Shown here in pieces: positions 24,224 through 33,827 of a DNA stretch of 52,856 nt. Position 1 is the stretch's first letter. Every line of letters begins with the position of its first letter. The notes beneath the pieces are model-generated. The model made no database searches and was not told the origin of the DNA. It saw only the letters and a program-made list of their open reading frames with translations. The stretch covers positions 1 to 52,856 of the forward strand of contig JAFZKP010000011.1 of NCBI GenBank assembly GCA_017553625.1, written 5' to 3'. Source of the DNA: Bacteroidales bacterium (GTDB lineage Bacteria > Bacteroidota > Bacteroidia > Bacteroidales > F082). The position numbers and the translations under genes are program-made.

Positions 24224-25987
24224 ATGGAAGTTAAGAGGGTATTTGACTTATTAGCCAATTATAAAGAGAAATATCCCGACCAGAAAGTCGCATTGGCAGG
24301 CAAAGTCAACGGGAAATGGCGCGAATACAGCATTGATGAGTATATCGAGCAGACCAATATCATCAGCGGGGCTTTGATTGAGCTCGGCGTTCAGCCACAG
24401 GACAAGGTGGCGGTGATTTCTAACAACCGTCCGGAATGGAATATCCTTGACATGGCAATCACGCAGATTGGCGGAGTCATGGTGCCGATTTATCCAACCA
24501 TCAGCGAGTCGGATTATAAGATAATCCTCAACAACTGCGAGGCGGGCATCTGCATCTTGGAAGGCATTGCCGTGATGAACAAAATCGAGGCGATATGGCC
24601 GGAGACGCCGTCGCTGAAGAAGATTTTCACTTTCATTGACAGAGGGAAATACCAATATTTCGACAACCTTCTCGAACTCGGAAGAGAGCATCCTCACACG
24701 GAAGAGATTGAGAAACGCAAGGCTGAAGTTGACGAAATGTCTTGTGCCACAATTATTTACACTTCCGGAACGACAGGCGTGCCGAAGGGCGTGATGTTGT
24801 CGCATCATAACCTGATGAACCAGTTCAAGAACTTCTGCCAGACGCCGTCGCCGTGGTCGAAGCGCGCCTTCAGCTTCCTGCCGGTGTGCCATGCATACGA
24901 GCGCGCCCTTATCTACATGTACCATTACCTTGGAATGTCGATTTACTATGCTGAAAGCATCGCGACGATTGCCGACAACATGAAAGAGGTGCATCCTACG
25001 ATGATGTGCGCAGTGCCGCGTGTTTTGGAGAAGTTCTACGAGAAGATTTACAGCTCGGGAAAGAACATGAAAGGCTTGTCAAAAGCCATTTTCTACTGGT
25101 CGATGCATCTTACCGAAAAATATAAGATAGAAGGTCGTTCATGGTTCTATGATTTGAAACTCAAGATTGCTGACAAGTTGGTTTACAGCAAGATACGCGA
25201 GAAACTCGGTGCCGAGAACTTCGACATCATAGTGTCAGGAGCCGCTTCCATCACAAAGAAAATAAGCGGATTCTTCTCAGCCATCAAGATGCCTGTGTTT
25301 GAAGGCTATGGACTGACGGAGACATCGCCGGTTATCACTGTGAGCAACCGCGACAAATACGGCAGGGAAGTGGGTGCTGTAGGTCAGCCATTGCCTGGCG
25401 TTGAGGTGAAAATCGCTGACAACGGTGAAATCATCTGCCGCGGACATAACGTGATGATGGGCTATTACAAACAGCCTGAACTGACAGCAGAAGTCATCGA
25501 CAAAGACGGCTGGTTCCATACCGGCGACCTTGGAAAGTTCAACGAGCACGGGCTTTTGCAGATTACCGGCCGAATGAAGAACCTGTTCAAGACTTCGTTG
25601 GGAAAATATGTCAATCCTGATGTCGTTGAAGGCAAGTTCAGCATTTCAGGCTTCATCGAGCAGATCGTGGTGCTTGGTGAGAACCAGAAATTTGCCGCGG
25701 CTCTAATACGTCCGGACTTCGCATTTTTGAAAGACTGGTGCAAAAAACACGATATTACTTTCACCACACCTGAGGAAATCATTCAAAATGAAGATGTTAA
25801 GAAACGTTTCGACCGTGAGGTCAAGAAGTTGAACGAAGGTCTCGGCGAGGTCGAGAAGGTGAAGAAATACCAACTCATCGCTGACGAATGGACTATCGCC
25901 AACGGCATCCTCACCCCGACGTTGAAGGTGAAGAGAAAAGTGGTTATGCAACGCTATAACGAATTGATTGACAAGATGTTCGCTTAA
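24224..25987 (+). CDS. fadD: Long-chain acyl-CoA synthetase, paralogue 2
   Basis: 587 residues, collinear with the previous gene. By eye about three quarters of residues are identical, with the N-terminal 190 residues nearly the same and the region about 200-350 more divergent; the latter contains much of the fatty-acid pocket, so chain-length preference may differ. P-loop, GYGLTETSP and GWFHTGDLG motifs are intact. The C-domain hinge is GRMKNLFKTSLGKYVNP. The stop is immediately adjacent to that of the convergent chromate transporter gene, leaving no room for a spacer terminator. Confidence 0.92.
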   Translation: MEVKRVFDLLANYKEKYPDQKVALAGKVNGKWREYSIDEYIEQTNIISGALIELGVQPQDKVAVISNNRPEWNILDMAITQIGGVMVPIYPTISESDYKIILNNCEAGICILEGIAVMNKIEAIWPETPSLKKIFTFIDRGKYQYFDNLLELGREHPHTEEIEKRKAEVDEMSCATIIYTSGTTGVPKGVMLSHHNLMNQFKNFCQTPSPWSKRAFSFLPVCHAYERALIYMYHYLGMSIYYAESIATIADNMKEVHPTMMCAVPRVLEKFYEKIYSSGKNMKGLSKAIFYWSMHLTEKYKIEGRSWFYDLKLKIADKLVYSKIREKLGAENFDIIVSGAASITKKISGFFSAIKMPVFEGYGLTETSPVITVSNRDKYGREVGAVGQPLPGVEVKIADNGEIICRGHNVMMGYYKQPELTAEVIDKDGWFHTGDLGKFNEHGLLQITGRMKNLFKTSLGKYVNPDVVEGKFSISGFIEQIVVLGENQKFAAALIRPDFAFLKDWCKKHDITFTTPEEIIQNEDVKKRFDREVKKLNEGLGEVEKVKKYQLIADEWTIANGILTPTLKVKRKVVMQRYNELIDKMFA

Positions 25988-26527
25988 TCAATAAATCAGA
26001 TAACCCACAAGACCCGATGCTAAAATCAACAGTATCGGGTTTATTTTTGCCCAAAACACTCCGGCAAAAGTGACGGCGCAGATTATCACGCTGATATTAT
26101 TCTGGTGAAGTCCGAAATCGATGAAGTTGTTTGAGTTCATCAGTTGCAAAGCCGCGACAAAGATAAGTCCCGCGATGACTGGCTTCATTGACGACAGCGT
26201 GGATTTTACTATGTAGTTGTCTTTGTTTTTGAATAAAAATTTGAGTACTAAAACCAGCATCAGCAGCGATGGCAGCACTATTGCGGAGGTCGCGACGAGC
26301 GAGCCCCATATTCCGCCCACGGTGTAGCCTATGTATGTGGCGATGTTGATGGAGACTGGACCCGGTGTCATCTGCGAAAGCGCCACCATGTCGGCGAACT
26401 CCGCTGTCGTCATCCAGCCGTAATGGTCGACGATTTCGAACTGAATCATCGAGAGCATGGCATAACCGCCGCCGAAGCCGAAGATTCCAATCTTCAAATA
26501 AGCCCAAAATAGTTGAAAGTATATCAT
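25988..26527 (-). CDS. chrA: Chromate transporter family protein, half-length subunit
   Basis: 179 residues, about six membrane helices. One CHR domain with the N-terminal motif FGFGGGYAMLSMIQ and the PGPVSINIATYIGY stretch. In many Bacteroidetes the transporter is split into two short proteins that act as a heterodimer. Its start overlaps the end of the upstream partner by 4 bp. The family exports chromate or related oxyanions; the true substrate here is unknown. Confidence 0.87.
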   Translation of the reverse strand: MIYFQLFWAYLKIGIFGFGGGYAMLSMIQFEIVDHYGWMTTAEFADMVALSQMTPGPVSINIATYIGYTVGGIWGSLVATSAIVLPSLLMLVLVLKFLFKNKDNYIVKSTLSSMKPVIAGLIFVAALQLMNSNNFIDFGLHQNNISVIICAVTFAGVFWAKINPILLILASGLVGYLIY

Positions 26528-27081
26528 GATTTAGACTTATTTAGTTGTTTTTGTGAATAAAAAGCAAACGCGACGCTGCCAATTATGGTGGCGACGATGA
26601 TGTATACCGGTGACACCTTGAAGAAATAAATCAAGACGACGGTGGCGATGGGGAAGATGGCTGTTTTCCAGTTCACCTTGGCGTTGAGGAACAACTTGAC
26701 GGAAGGCGAGAGGATGAGAGCCACCACGCAAGGGCGGATGCCTTTGAAGACACGCTCGACGACTTGGTTTTCCTTGTAGTCGAGGAAAAACACTGCGATG
26801 AGCAGGATGATGACGATTGACGGGATTATTGCGCCGAGGCATGCTGCTATCGCTCCCCATATTCCTTTGATTTTGTAGCCGGTATAAAGCGCGGTGTTTA
26901 CTGCGAACACGCCCGGGAGCATCTGAACTATCGTTATCATGTCCCAGAACTCGTCCTTCTCAATCCAGTGGCGACGGTCGACGACGGCTTTCTCAATCAT
27001 GTCGAGCATGGCATAGCCGCCACCGAGAGTGAACGCCCCGATGTTGAAGAAGGTGACGAAAAGCTGAAAGACTATGCGCAT
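26524..27081 (-). CDS. chrA: Chromate transporter family protein, partner half
   Basis: 185 residues from the ATG at 27081; a longer frame to 27267 runs through a dispersed repeat and upstream of the promoter and is rejected. CHR-domain motifs GAFTLGGGYAMLDMIE and LPGVFAVNTALYTGY are visible, with about six helices. It pairs with the overlapping downstream gene. The -7 element at 27095-27103 leaves a leader of only about 7 nt, so translation starts almost at the mRNA 5' end. Confidence 0.87.
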   Translation of the reverse strand: MRIVFQLFVTFFNIGAFTLGGGYAMLDMIEKAVVDRRHWIEKDEFWDMITIVQMLPGVFAVNTALYTGYKIKGIWGAIAACLGAIIPSIVIILLIAVFFLDYKENQVVERVFKGIRPCVVALILSPSVKLFLNAKVNWKTAIFPIATVVLIYFFKVSPVYIIVATIIGSVAFAFYSQKQLNKSKS

Positions 27082-27094
27082 GATGAAAATTTTT

Positions 27095-27103
27095 GCAAAG
27101 ATA
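27095..27103 (-). promoter_or_regulatory. Promoter -7 element for the chromate transporter pair
   Basis: Minus-strand TATCTTTGC, 14 bp from the start codon at 27081, implying a near-leaderless mRNA. Confidence 0.7.
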
Positions 27104-27204
27104 ATGCTTTTTCCGACAGGATTTCTTTTTATTTTGACAGGATTAACAGGATTTACAAGATATATATCCCTTTTGTCATTTCGGCCGAAGGCCAATTTCC
27201 CCCT

Positions 27205-27246
27205 CGTCATTTCGACCGAAGCGGAGCGGAGTGGAGAAATCTCCAG
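27205..27246 (+). repeat. Dispersed intergenic repeat (GTCATTTCGACCGAAG type), copy 2
   Basis: Contains GTCATTTCGACCGAAGCG and ends GTGGAGAAATCTCC, matching the inverse of 6566-6608. A degenerate third piece (GTCATTTCGGCCGAAGG) lies just upstream at about 27176. Confidence 0.75.
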
Positions 27247-27286
27247 TATTTTTTTAAAATAAAACATGTTTTTTCAATTATTTTTA

Positions 27287-27295
27287 TAATTTTGC
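27287..27295 (+). promoter_or_regulatory. Promoter -7 element for the gene at 27333
   Basis: TAATTTTGC, about 38 bp before the ATG at 27333. Confidence 0.65.
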
Positions 27296-27332
27296 AAATA
27301 ATTAAACGATTTAAAATTTTATATTGATAATT

Positions 27333-27884
27333 ATGAAAAAACTGTTATTTGTATTCATAAGTTTGTTTTGTGCATTAAATGTCACAAATGCTCAAAAAGT
27401 TGAAACATCTATAGACTTATTTGGAGGAGCAGGAGTCAATGAGTATAATAACTATGCAGTGGGCGTAGAGCTTTTTTATGGATATAATTTTAACAGCTAC
27501 TTCTCTTTAAGTTTAGGCGTTGGTTGCAGATATATTAATGATGTGTCATCGGCTGGTATTTCTGCATCTTCCTTGTTATATTTGTTGATTCCGGCTCATG
27601 CACGTGCCAAAATTAATTTTTCCAATGGTAACAATCCTTTTTTCTGTTTGTTAGATGCTGGCTATGCTTATAATTTTAATAAACAAAAATCGCTAGTTTT
27701 GTTGGAGCCGGCTTTAGGTATTGATTTTAATAAAAAAGTGGGTTTCGCAATTGGTGTTGTTCTATATCCTGGAGAATATACCAAAACATATTCATCTGGT
27801 AGTGCCTCAAGTTATGGCTTCGGTGGAAATACAGTGGAAGGTTGTGCCTGTATAGTTTGTTTTAAAGTAAGATTTGTACTTTAG
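27333..27884 (+). CDS. Small outer-membrane beta-barrel protein
   Basis: 183 residues from the ATG at 27333. Signal peptide MKKLLFVFISLFCALNVTNA, cleavage before QKVE. The mature protein has alternating beta-strand patterns with Gly and Tyr (VGVELFYGYNFNSYFSLSLGVG) and ends FKVRFVL, a beta-signal-like terminus. A late Cys-x-Cys-x-x-Cys cluster (EGCACIVCF) is unusual. Function not recognised. Base composition is lower in G+C than its neighbours, which suggests an accessory gene. Confidence 0.68.
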   Translation: MKKLLFVFISLFCALNVTNAQKVETSIDLFGGAGVNEYNNYAVGVELFYGYNFNSYFSLSLGVGCRYINDVSSAGISASSLLYLLIPAHARAKINFSNGNNPFFCLLDAGYAYNFNKQKSLVLLEPALGIDFNKKVGFAIGVVLYPGEYTKTYSSGSASSYGFGGNTVEGCACIVCFKVRFVL

Positions 27885-27892
27885 AATTTTTA

Positions 27893-27997
27893 TCAGGCAT
27901 TATTGATAATTTCCAAAATCTCTGATGGAGTAACTACTATTGGGGATTTTGGAAAATGTTTAAGATTTCCGGTATCAATTACTGCGTAAACTTTCAC
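27893..27997 (-). pseudogene. PIN-domain toxin remnant with internal deletion
   Basis: From a GTG at 27997 the minus strand encodes only 34 residues. They start VKVYAVIDT, the PIN-domain N-terminus with the first catalytic Asp, and jump straight to GNLKHFPKSPIVVTPSEILEI, which is the C-terminal end of such toxins. About 100 residues of the nuclease core are gone while the frame is kept. It overlaps the end of the antitoxin gene in the usual way. Confidence 0.75.
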
Positions 27998-28283
27998 GTT
28001 GTCTCCTTTCCTCTCTCGCTTTTCTTATCTCTTCATCAATCTCTTCCATGGTCAAATCTGGTGTCAATCCTTTCTCGGCACGTTCTCTCAATGCTCTGAA
28101 TGCAGCATAACCATCAACTTGCTCTCCTGCTTTTATTTCAAAAGGAATCCTGCGACGTTGTACAACGGCTTTTGCAAAAACGTTCATGGCGGTGTTGGCG
28201 CTCATTCCAAATTCTTCGCAAAGCTCGTCAAACATTGATTTAAGCTGTGAGTCCATTCTCACTGTCATTGAAACTTGTGTCAT
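27975..28283 (-). CDS. RelB/DinJ-type antitoxin, orphaned
   Basis: 102 residues. The N-terminus MTQVSMTVRMDSQLKSMFDELCEEFGMS is a ribbon-helix-helix DNA-binding segment of the RelB/DinJ family; the C-terminal half is charged and helical, the toxin-binding part. It should repress its own promoter. The toxin gene that overlaps its end is gutted (27893-27997), so the antitoxin is without a working local partner. The gene itself looks intact. Confidence 0.82.
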   Translation of the reverse strand: MTQVSMTVRMDSQLKSMFDELCEEFGMSANTAMNVFAKAVVQRRRIPFEIKAGEQVDGYAAFRALRERAEKGLTPDLTMEEIDEEIRKAREERRQRESLRSN

Positions 28284-28405
28284 AATGATTTAAATTTTAT
28301 GCAAAATTACATAAATTTATTTCACAATACAATAAAAATATGAAAATTTTTTTATCTGTATCAAAAAAACTAAAGTCTAAGGTCTAATGTCTAAAGTCTT
28401 TTTAT

Positions 28406-28414
28406 TATTTTTGC
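28406..28414 (+). promoter_or_regulatory. Promoter -7 element for the ABC-F gene
   Basis: TATTTTTGC ends only 3 bp before the ATG at 28418, so the mRNA is probably leaderless or starts at the codon itself. Confidence 0.6.
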
Positions 28415-28417
28415 ATC

Positions 28418-30274
<1,857 letters not shown>

Positions 30275-30285
30275 AACACAATAAT

Positions 30286-30699
30286 ATGGAAGAACTTCAA
30301 AAATTTTTACAAAACGTAAACACTAACGGCATCTTATGGCTCCTCGAAGCCAAACCAGGTCTTTTTGCCATGCTTGAAGACGGCGGCGGAAACTCTTACA
30401 TCCCTGTCTGGGCGACAAAGGAAGAAGCCAAAGCCAACATCGGCGACGACTGGGAGACTTACACTGTCGCAACAATGGACATCGCAGAGTTCATCACGTG
30501 GACGCGCGAACTTGACGGCGACGACATTGGAATTGCCATCTCAACTGGCAAGGAAGGCCAAATCCTGCCAATTCCTTCAAAAATCATGCGTCAGCTTCTT
30601 GGCGGACAGGACAAATCCGACCGCGAACTGGTAGGGGAGGAGTTCTACGATGAGGAATGGGCGGAACCGATGCCTGAGGATTTTGACGATGAAGAATAA
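30286..30699 (+). CDS. DUF2750 domain protein
   Basis: 137 residues, acidic. The pattern WLLEAKPGLFAMLEDGGG, IPVWATKEEAKA then DIAEFITW matches DUF2750 proteins, a small cytosolic family of unknown function. The C-terminal 25 residues are very acidic (EEFYDEEWAEPMPEDFDDEE). It lies 11 bp after the ABC-F gene and is probably cotranscribed. A palindromic repeat follows directly. Confidence 0.75.
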   Translation: MEELQKFLQNVNTNGILWLLEAKPGLFAMLEDGGGNSYIPVWATKEEAKANIGDDWETYTVATMDIAEFITWTRELDGDDIGIAISTGKEGQILPIPSKIMRQLLGGQDKSDRELVGEEFYDEEWAEPMPEDFDDEE

Positions 30700-30705
30700 A
30701 ATCAC

Positions 30706-30733
30706 GTAGAGACGCGCCATGGCACGTCTCTAC
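30706..30733. terminator. Palindromic repeat (GTAGAGACG type) between convergent genes
   Basis: 28-bp imperfect palindrome GTAGAGACGCGCCATGG and its complement, between convergent genes. On the minus strand its edge supplies the TAG stop (30730-30732) of the gene at 30730-31290. Probably a bidirectional terminator. Confidence 0.7.
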
Positions 30734-31290
30734 AAAACAATTTCCACCAATCCGTCCTTATTTCCTACAACAAACGCCACAGGCGGATTGTTGTCTTGCA
30801 CCAAATCATTTATATAAAGCGGTTCGCCAAGGATGAAGAGACTGCAGCTGAATGTATTTCCTACTTTAAGCTTGGAGTTTTCTGATTTTTCAACGATAAA
30901 TCTAGAGTCACCTAAATATCGGAAAGTGCAGCGGCGGTTGGGTTTCCACGACACAGAGACATGGTCGCCTACAGCTAAATCCTCAACTTTCAGATGTTGC
31001 GATTTCACATAGTCGGAACCGCTGTCTTGACCGATGTTTGCAAGGAAATCATCCCAGTCGTTGAAACCGAGGAACTTTGAGAGGATGTTGAGCGTGCAGT
31101 TGCGTGTGGTGTCGGCACCATCGATGTAGCCCCAGAGACGTTTTAGCGTGGTCGGACTCATGGTTTCGTGCGTACGCTCCCAGATGGCGCCGCTCAAAAA
31201 GATGAAATCGGCTGGAGTTTTCATCTTGCGCTTCACATCGTCCTCGATGCGCTTGCGGAGCTCTAATATTTCAGGGCTTGTCTTCTGCAT
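30730..31290 (-). CDS. Uncharacterised protein with an HTH-like N-terminal segment
   Basis: 186 residues, cytosolic. The first 85 residues are helical and contain LSGAIWERTHETMSPTTLKRLWGYIDG, a pattern found at the N-terminus of many uncharacterised Bacteroidetes proteins and resembling a helix-turn-helix; the rest is beta-rich (LAVGDHVSVSWKPNRRCTFRYLG). It may be a small regulator. It is divergent from the Ser/Thr kinase gene, and the intergenic region holds the GGAC direct-repeat promoter oriented toward this gene. Its stop codon belongs to a palindromic repeat. No firm function. Confidence 0.65.
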   Translation of the reverse strand: MQKTSPEILELRKRIEDDVKRKMKTPADFIFLSGAIWERTHETMSPTTLKRLWGYIDGADTTRNCTLNILSKFLGFNDWDDFLANIGQDSGSDYVKSQHLKVEDLAVGDHVSVSWKPNRRCTFRYLGDSRFIVEKSENSKLKVGNTFSCSLFILGEPLYINDLVQDNNPPVAFVVGNKDGLVEIVL

Positions 31291-31308
31291 AACATTATGT
31301 TTTGAATT

Positions 31309-31354
31309 GCAAAATTGCGAAAATTTTCAAATAAATGACAATCCTTCTTGGTCC
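31309..31354 (-). promoter_or_regulatory. GGAC-repeat promoter for the gene at 31290 (copy 3)
   Basis: Read on the minus strand: GGACCAAGAAGG (31343-31354), a -33-like ATTG, 21 bp, then CAATTTTGC (31309-31317). Same layout as the elements at 5715-5793, 32654-32702 and 38369-38449. Confidence 0.55.
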
Positions 31355-31381
31355 TTTTTTTGAAAAGTCGGAAATAAGTTT

Positions 31382-31390
31382 TAATTTTGC
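31382..31390 (+). promoter_or_regulatory. Promoter -7 element for the Ser/Thr kinase
   Basis: TAATTTTGC with a TTTG -33 box about 20 bp upstream (end near 31362), 14 bp before the ATG at 31405. Confidence 0.7.
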
Positions 31391-31404
31391 AGAAAATTAG
31401 CATC

Positions 31405-32655
31405 ATGAACGACGACAGCACATCTGGCATCATCAATGGACAGTTTTTGTCGGAAGACGATACAAAATCGGTTTACGAAACTGTTTCATGCCGTGGTTTT
31501 AACCAGTTGATGAAGGTGAAACGGCAAGGCAGGTGGTTTGTGCTCAAAGGATTAGCTGTTGAATATCGGAACCAAGCAGTTTATCTCGAACTTCTGAAAA
31601 AAGAATATGATTTGATGGTTCAACTTGACCATCCGAACATAGCGAAGGCATTTGCAAAAGAGATGAACCCTGAACTTGGTCCCTGCATCGTGATGGAGTA
31701 CATCGATGGCGTTACTTTGGACGTGTTTCTTGCCTCGAAACCGTCTGTCGCCGCAAGAAAAAAGGTCGTTGAACAGCTTGTTGACGCGCTTGAATATATC
31801 CACAGCAAGCAAATCATTCATCGCGATCTGAAGCCGAGTAATATCTTGATTACCCGAAATGGTAACAATGTGAAAATAATCGATTTCGGTCTTTCTGATG
31901 CTGATGACTACGCCATCTTGAAGCAACCGGCTGGCTCCATGAAATACGCATCTCCAGAGCAATTACAGCCAGGCGTGAAACTCGATTCGAGAGCCGATAT
32001 TTACGCTTTCGGTTTGATTTTGAGAGATATTTTCCCACATCGTTATTGCCATATTGCAAAGAAATGTTCTCAAAAAGACAGAGAAAAACGTTTTGCTAAT
32101 ATTGAGGCGGTAAATAAAGCTTTTTTGAGAAGAAAGGCTTGTTGGTTCGCTACGGCTATGATTATGGTTTTGGCAATAGCTTTGATGCCTGTTATGATAT
32201 TTAAGCCTGTTGCCGACCAGATTCAGGAGAAGGAAAAATCCGAAAATGAACATCGAAGACAAATCGAGGCTTTTGTGAACGAGGCTGAGAATTATATGAC
32301 GGCATATTGGAAGCCGTTGGTGGAAGAGGCCAGTCAAGGCAAAGAGTACATTGAAATAATGGTATTAAAGATAAACTATTACGACAATTATATAACTCTT
32401 AATGAAATGATTGAGCGCTACGGCTTTGTTCATAACGACAAGACGGAAGCCGAGGACATATTCGGACAGATGTATTACACATGGTGCACAAAAGCTACAA
32501 ATGCAATAAAAAACTGCAGGTCATATCTGACCGAATACGACCAAGGGCTGCTAACTGAAAGGGAAAGAGACAGCATCAGGGATGTGGTGCAAAAGTACAT
32601 TGACATTTCCAACCAGAAACAGGAAGAATATCAGCAATTATTGATGAAGCAATAA
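31405..32655 (+). CDS. Membrane-anchored Hanks-type Ser/Thr protein kinase
   Basis: 416 residues from the ATG at 31405. The kinase domain (about 25-240) has the ATP-binding Lys48, catalytic HRDLKPSN (Asp141, Asn146), DFG (160-162) and SPEQ in place of APE. The glycine-rich loop lacks GxGxxG (CRGFNQLMKV), so ATP binding may be atypical. A membrane helix (about 246-266) is followed by a 150-residue helical domain expected outside the cytoplasm, a candidate sensor. Downstream secreted proteins may be its partners. Confidence 0.85.
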   Translation: MNDDSTSGIINGQFLSEDDTKSVYETVSCRGFNQLMKVKRQGRWFVLKGLAVEYRNQAVYLELLKKEYDLMVQLDHPNIAKAFAKEMNPELGPCIVMEYIDGVTLDVFLASKPSVAARKKVVEQLVDALEYIHSKQIIHRDLKPSNILITRNGNNVKIIDFGLSDADDYAILKQPAGSMKYASPEQLQPGVKLDSRADIYAFGLILRDIFPHRYCHIAKKCSQKDREKRFANIEAVNKAFLRRKACWFATAMIMVLAIALMPVMIFKPVADQIQEKEKSENEHRRQIEAFVNEAENYMTAYWKPLVEEASQGKEYIEIMVLKINYYDNYITLNEMIERYGFVHNDKTEAEDIFGQMYYTWCTKATNAIKNCRSYLTEYDQGLLTERERDSIRDVVQKYIDISNQKQEEYQQLLMKQ

Positions 32656-32702
32656 GGACCAACAAGGACTTCGCCGATTCCATTTTTAATCCGTTACTTT
32701 GC
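32654..32702 (+). promoter_or_regulatory. GGAC-repeat promoter for the gene at 32749 (copy 4)
   Basis: AAGGACCAACAAGGACTTCG (32654-32673), beginning at the kinase stop codon, then 20 bp, then TTACTTTGC (32694-32702). Spacing matches the other copies. Confidence 0.6.
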
Positions 32703-32712
32703 AGCGTAAACA

Positions 32713-32746
32713 TTTTAGAAGTTGCGCCCGACACGGATTAGGGATA
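32713..32746 (+). repeat. 34-bp leader repeat, copy 1
   Basis: TTTTAGAAGTTGCGCCCGAC and the following 14 bases (ending GGATTAGGGATA) are identical to 33112-33145. It ends 2 bp before the start codon at 32749, so it forms the 5' untranslated region. Confidence 0.85.
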
Positions 32747-32748
32747 CG

Positions 32749-33096
32749 ATGATGAAAAGAACCATTTTGACAGTTGCTGTCTTGGCTTTCCTTATGGGAG
32801 GCATGACTTATTCTGCTTCGGCACACGAAGTTTCGACAAAAAATGCCACTGAGATTTTTGCCGGTGACAATTGGGACAAGATTCTCGACGAATATGAGAA
32901 ATATGTCGACCAGTACATCAAGGTTTACAAGAAAGCGATGAACGGTGACAAATCAGCTTTAAATGAGTATCTGGAACTTGCCGAAAAGGCACAAAAACTT
33001 GCCGAACAGCTTGAGGATGCCGAGGACGAGCTTACTGAGACCCAGATGAAGCGTTATCTGAAAATAACACAAAAAATGCTTGACGGCATAAAATAA
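32749..33096 (+). CDS. Small secreted helical protein
   Basis: 115 residues from the ATG at 32749 (a second ATG follows at 32752). A start farther upstream would translate the 34-bp leader repeat and is rejected. Signal peptide MKRTILTVAVLAFLMGGM ending near SASAHE. The mature part is an acidic, amphipathic helical protein (WDKILDEYEKYVDQYIKVYKKA; LAEQLEDAEDELTETQMKRYL), probably periplasmic. It shares a repeated leader with the lipoprotein gene downstream and lies behind the Ser/Thr kinase, suggesting a joint response. Similar short proteins in Bacteroidetes are uncharacterised. Confidence 0.7.
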   Translation: MMKRTILTVAVLAFLMGGMTYSASAHEVSTKNATEIFAGDNWDKILDEYEKYVDQYIKVYKKAMNGDKSALNEYLELAEKAQKLAEQLEDAEDELTETQMKRYLKITQKMLDGIK

Positions 33097-33111
33097 CAAA
33101 ATTCGATATTT

Positions 33112-33145
33112 TTTTAGAAGTTGCGCCCGACACGGATTAGGGATA
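33112..33145 (+). repeat. 34-bp leader repeat, copy 2
   Basis: Identical to 32713-32746 and placed 5 bp before the start codon at 33151. Confidence 0.85.
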
Positions 33146-33150
33146 AGAAA

Positions 33151-33675
33151 ATGAGAAAGCTTTTATTAGTATTGTTAGCCGTAGTTCCAATGATTTTAGT
33201 CTCATGTGGAGGCGGTGATGGCGGCTCCAAGTCATCAGGTAAAGTTAGCGTCACACTTGGCGATTTTGATGATTATTTCGATGTGAAAAGCTACAAATTA
33301 GAGACAGATGTTGCAGAAAAAGGATTGGAAAACCTTGCAAAAGCAAAAGGAACACTTATTCTTGTGGTTAAGAGGAATAAAACAGAAATGAAACTGAAAC
33401 CAAGTGATGTTTTGGGAGCTGAAATAGCTGGCGAAACGGCAAGTTCGAGATATAAAGTATTTAGGGCTGATGTTGACGGCATGGCCAGAAAACTTTTGAA
33501 ACTTGAACCAGGAGCGGAAGAAACCTTGGAAATCCCAATTAAGATAATTGATCCATTCAATAGCTGGAATTCAAATGAAGAGAATTTGCAAAAAAGACAG
33601 GCGCATTATGATGCTCTGACAGGTGTAAAAGGTGCTTTGTCTGAGATTTATATGGATGTGGAACTTAAGGATTGA
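33151..33675 (+). CDS. Lipoprotein of unknown function
   Basis: 174 residues from the ATG at 33151. Lipoprotein signal MRKLLLVLLAVVPMILVSCGG with lipobox LVSC and a Gly/Ser-rich tether. The mature domain is beta-rich (VSVTLGDFDDYFDVKSYKLE, KGTLILVVKRNKTEMKLKPSDV) and resembles an immunoglobulin-like or DUF-type surface domain. No catalytic motif is seen. It carries the same 34-bp leader as the preceding gene, so their translation may be controlled together. Confidence 0.72.
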   Translation: MRKLLLVLLAVVPMILVSCGGGDGGSKSSGKVSVTLGDFDDYFDVKSYKLETDVAEKGLENLAKAKGTLILVVKRNKTEMKLKPSDVLGAEIAGETASSRYKVFRADVDGMARKLLKLEPGAEETLEIPIKIIDPFNSWNSNEENLQKRQAHYDALTGVKGALSEIYMDVELKD

Positions 33676-33743
33676 TTATTTGTAGAATCGATTATTGGAA
33701 ATTTTTCAAGAGACTCTGTCGTAATGGCAGGGTCTTTTTTTAC

Positions 33744-33826
33744 ACTTTTGAGAATTTTGTAAATGAGAATTGAGAATTTTGTTGATAACTTTTGAGAATT
33801 TTGTAAATGAGAATTGAGAATTTTGT
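33744..33826 (+). repeat. Two identical 39-bp direct repeats abutting the promoter of DUF4143 paralogue 2
   Basis: 33744-33782 and 33788-33826 are identical over 39 bp (start ACTTTTGAGAATTTTGTAAA), with a 44-bp period of about four helical turns. Each unit has internal copies of TGAGAATTTTGT. The second ends at the -7 element. Confidence 0.85.
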
Positions 33827-33827
33827 A

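Noticed and set aside
27082-27267. Extended N-terminus of the chromate transporter half
   Set aside because: It would cover the promoter and part of a dispersed repeat and lacks homology; the ATG at 27081 fits the family.
32722-32748. Start of the secreted protein at a TTG giving MRPTRIRD
   Set aside because: These codons come from the 34-bp leader repeat that also precedes 33151; the ATG after it begins a proper signal peptide in both genes.
33744-33826. CRISPR-like array
   Set aside because: Only two repeats with a 5-bp spacer and no cas genes; they are promoter-adjacent direct repeats.
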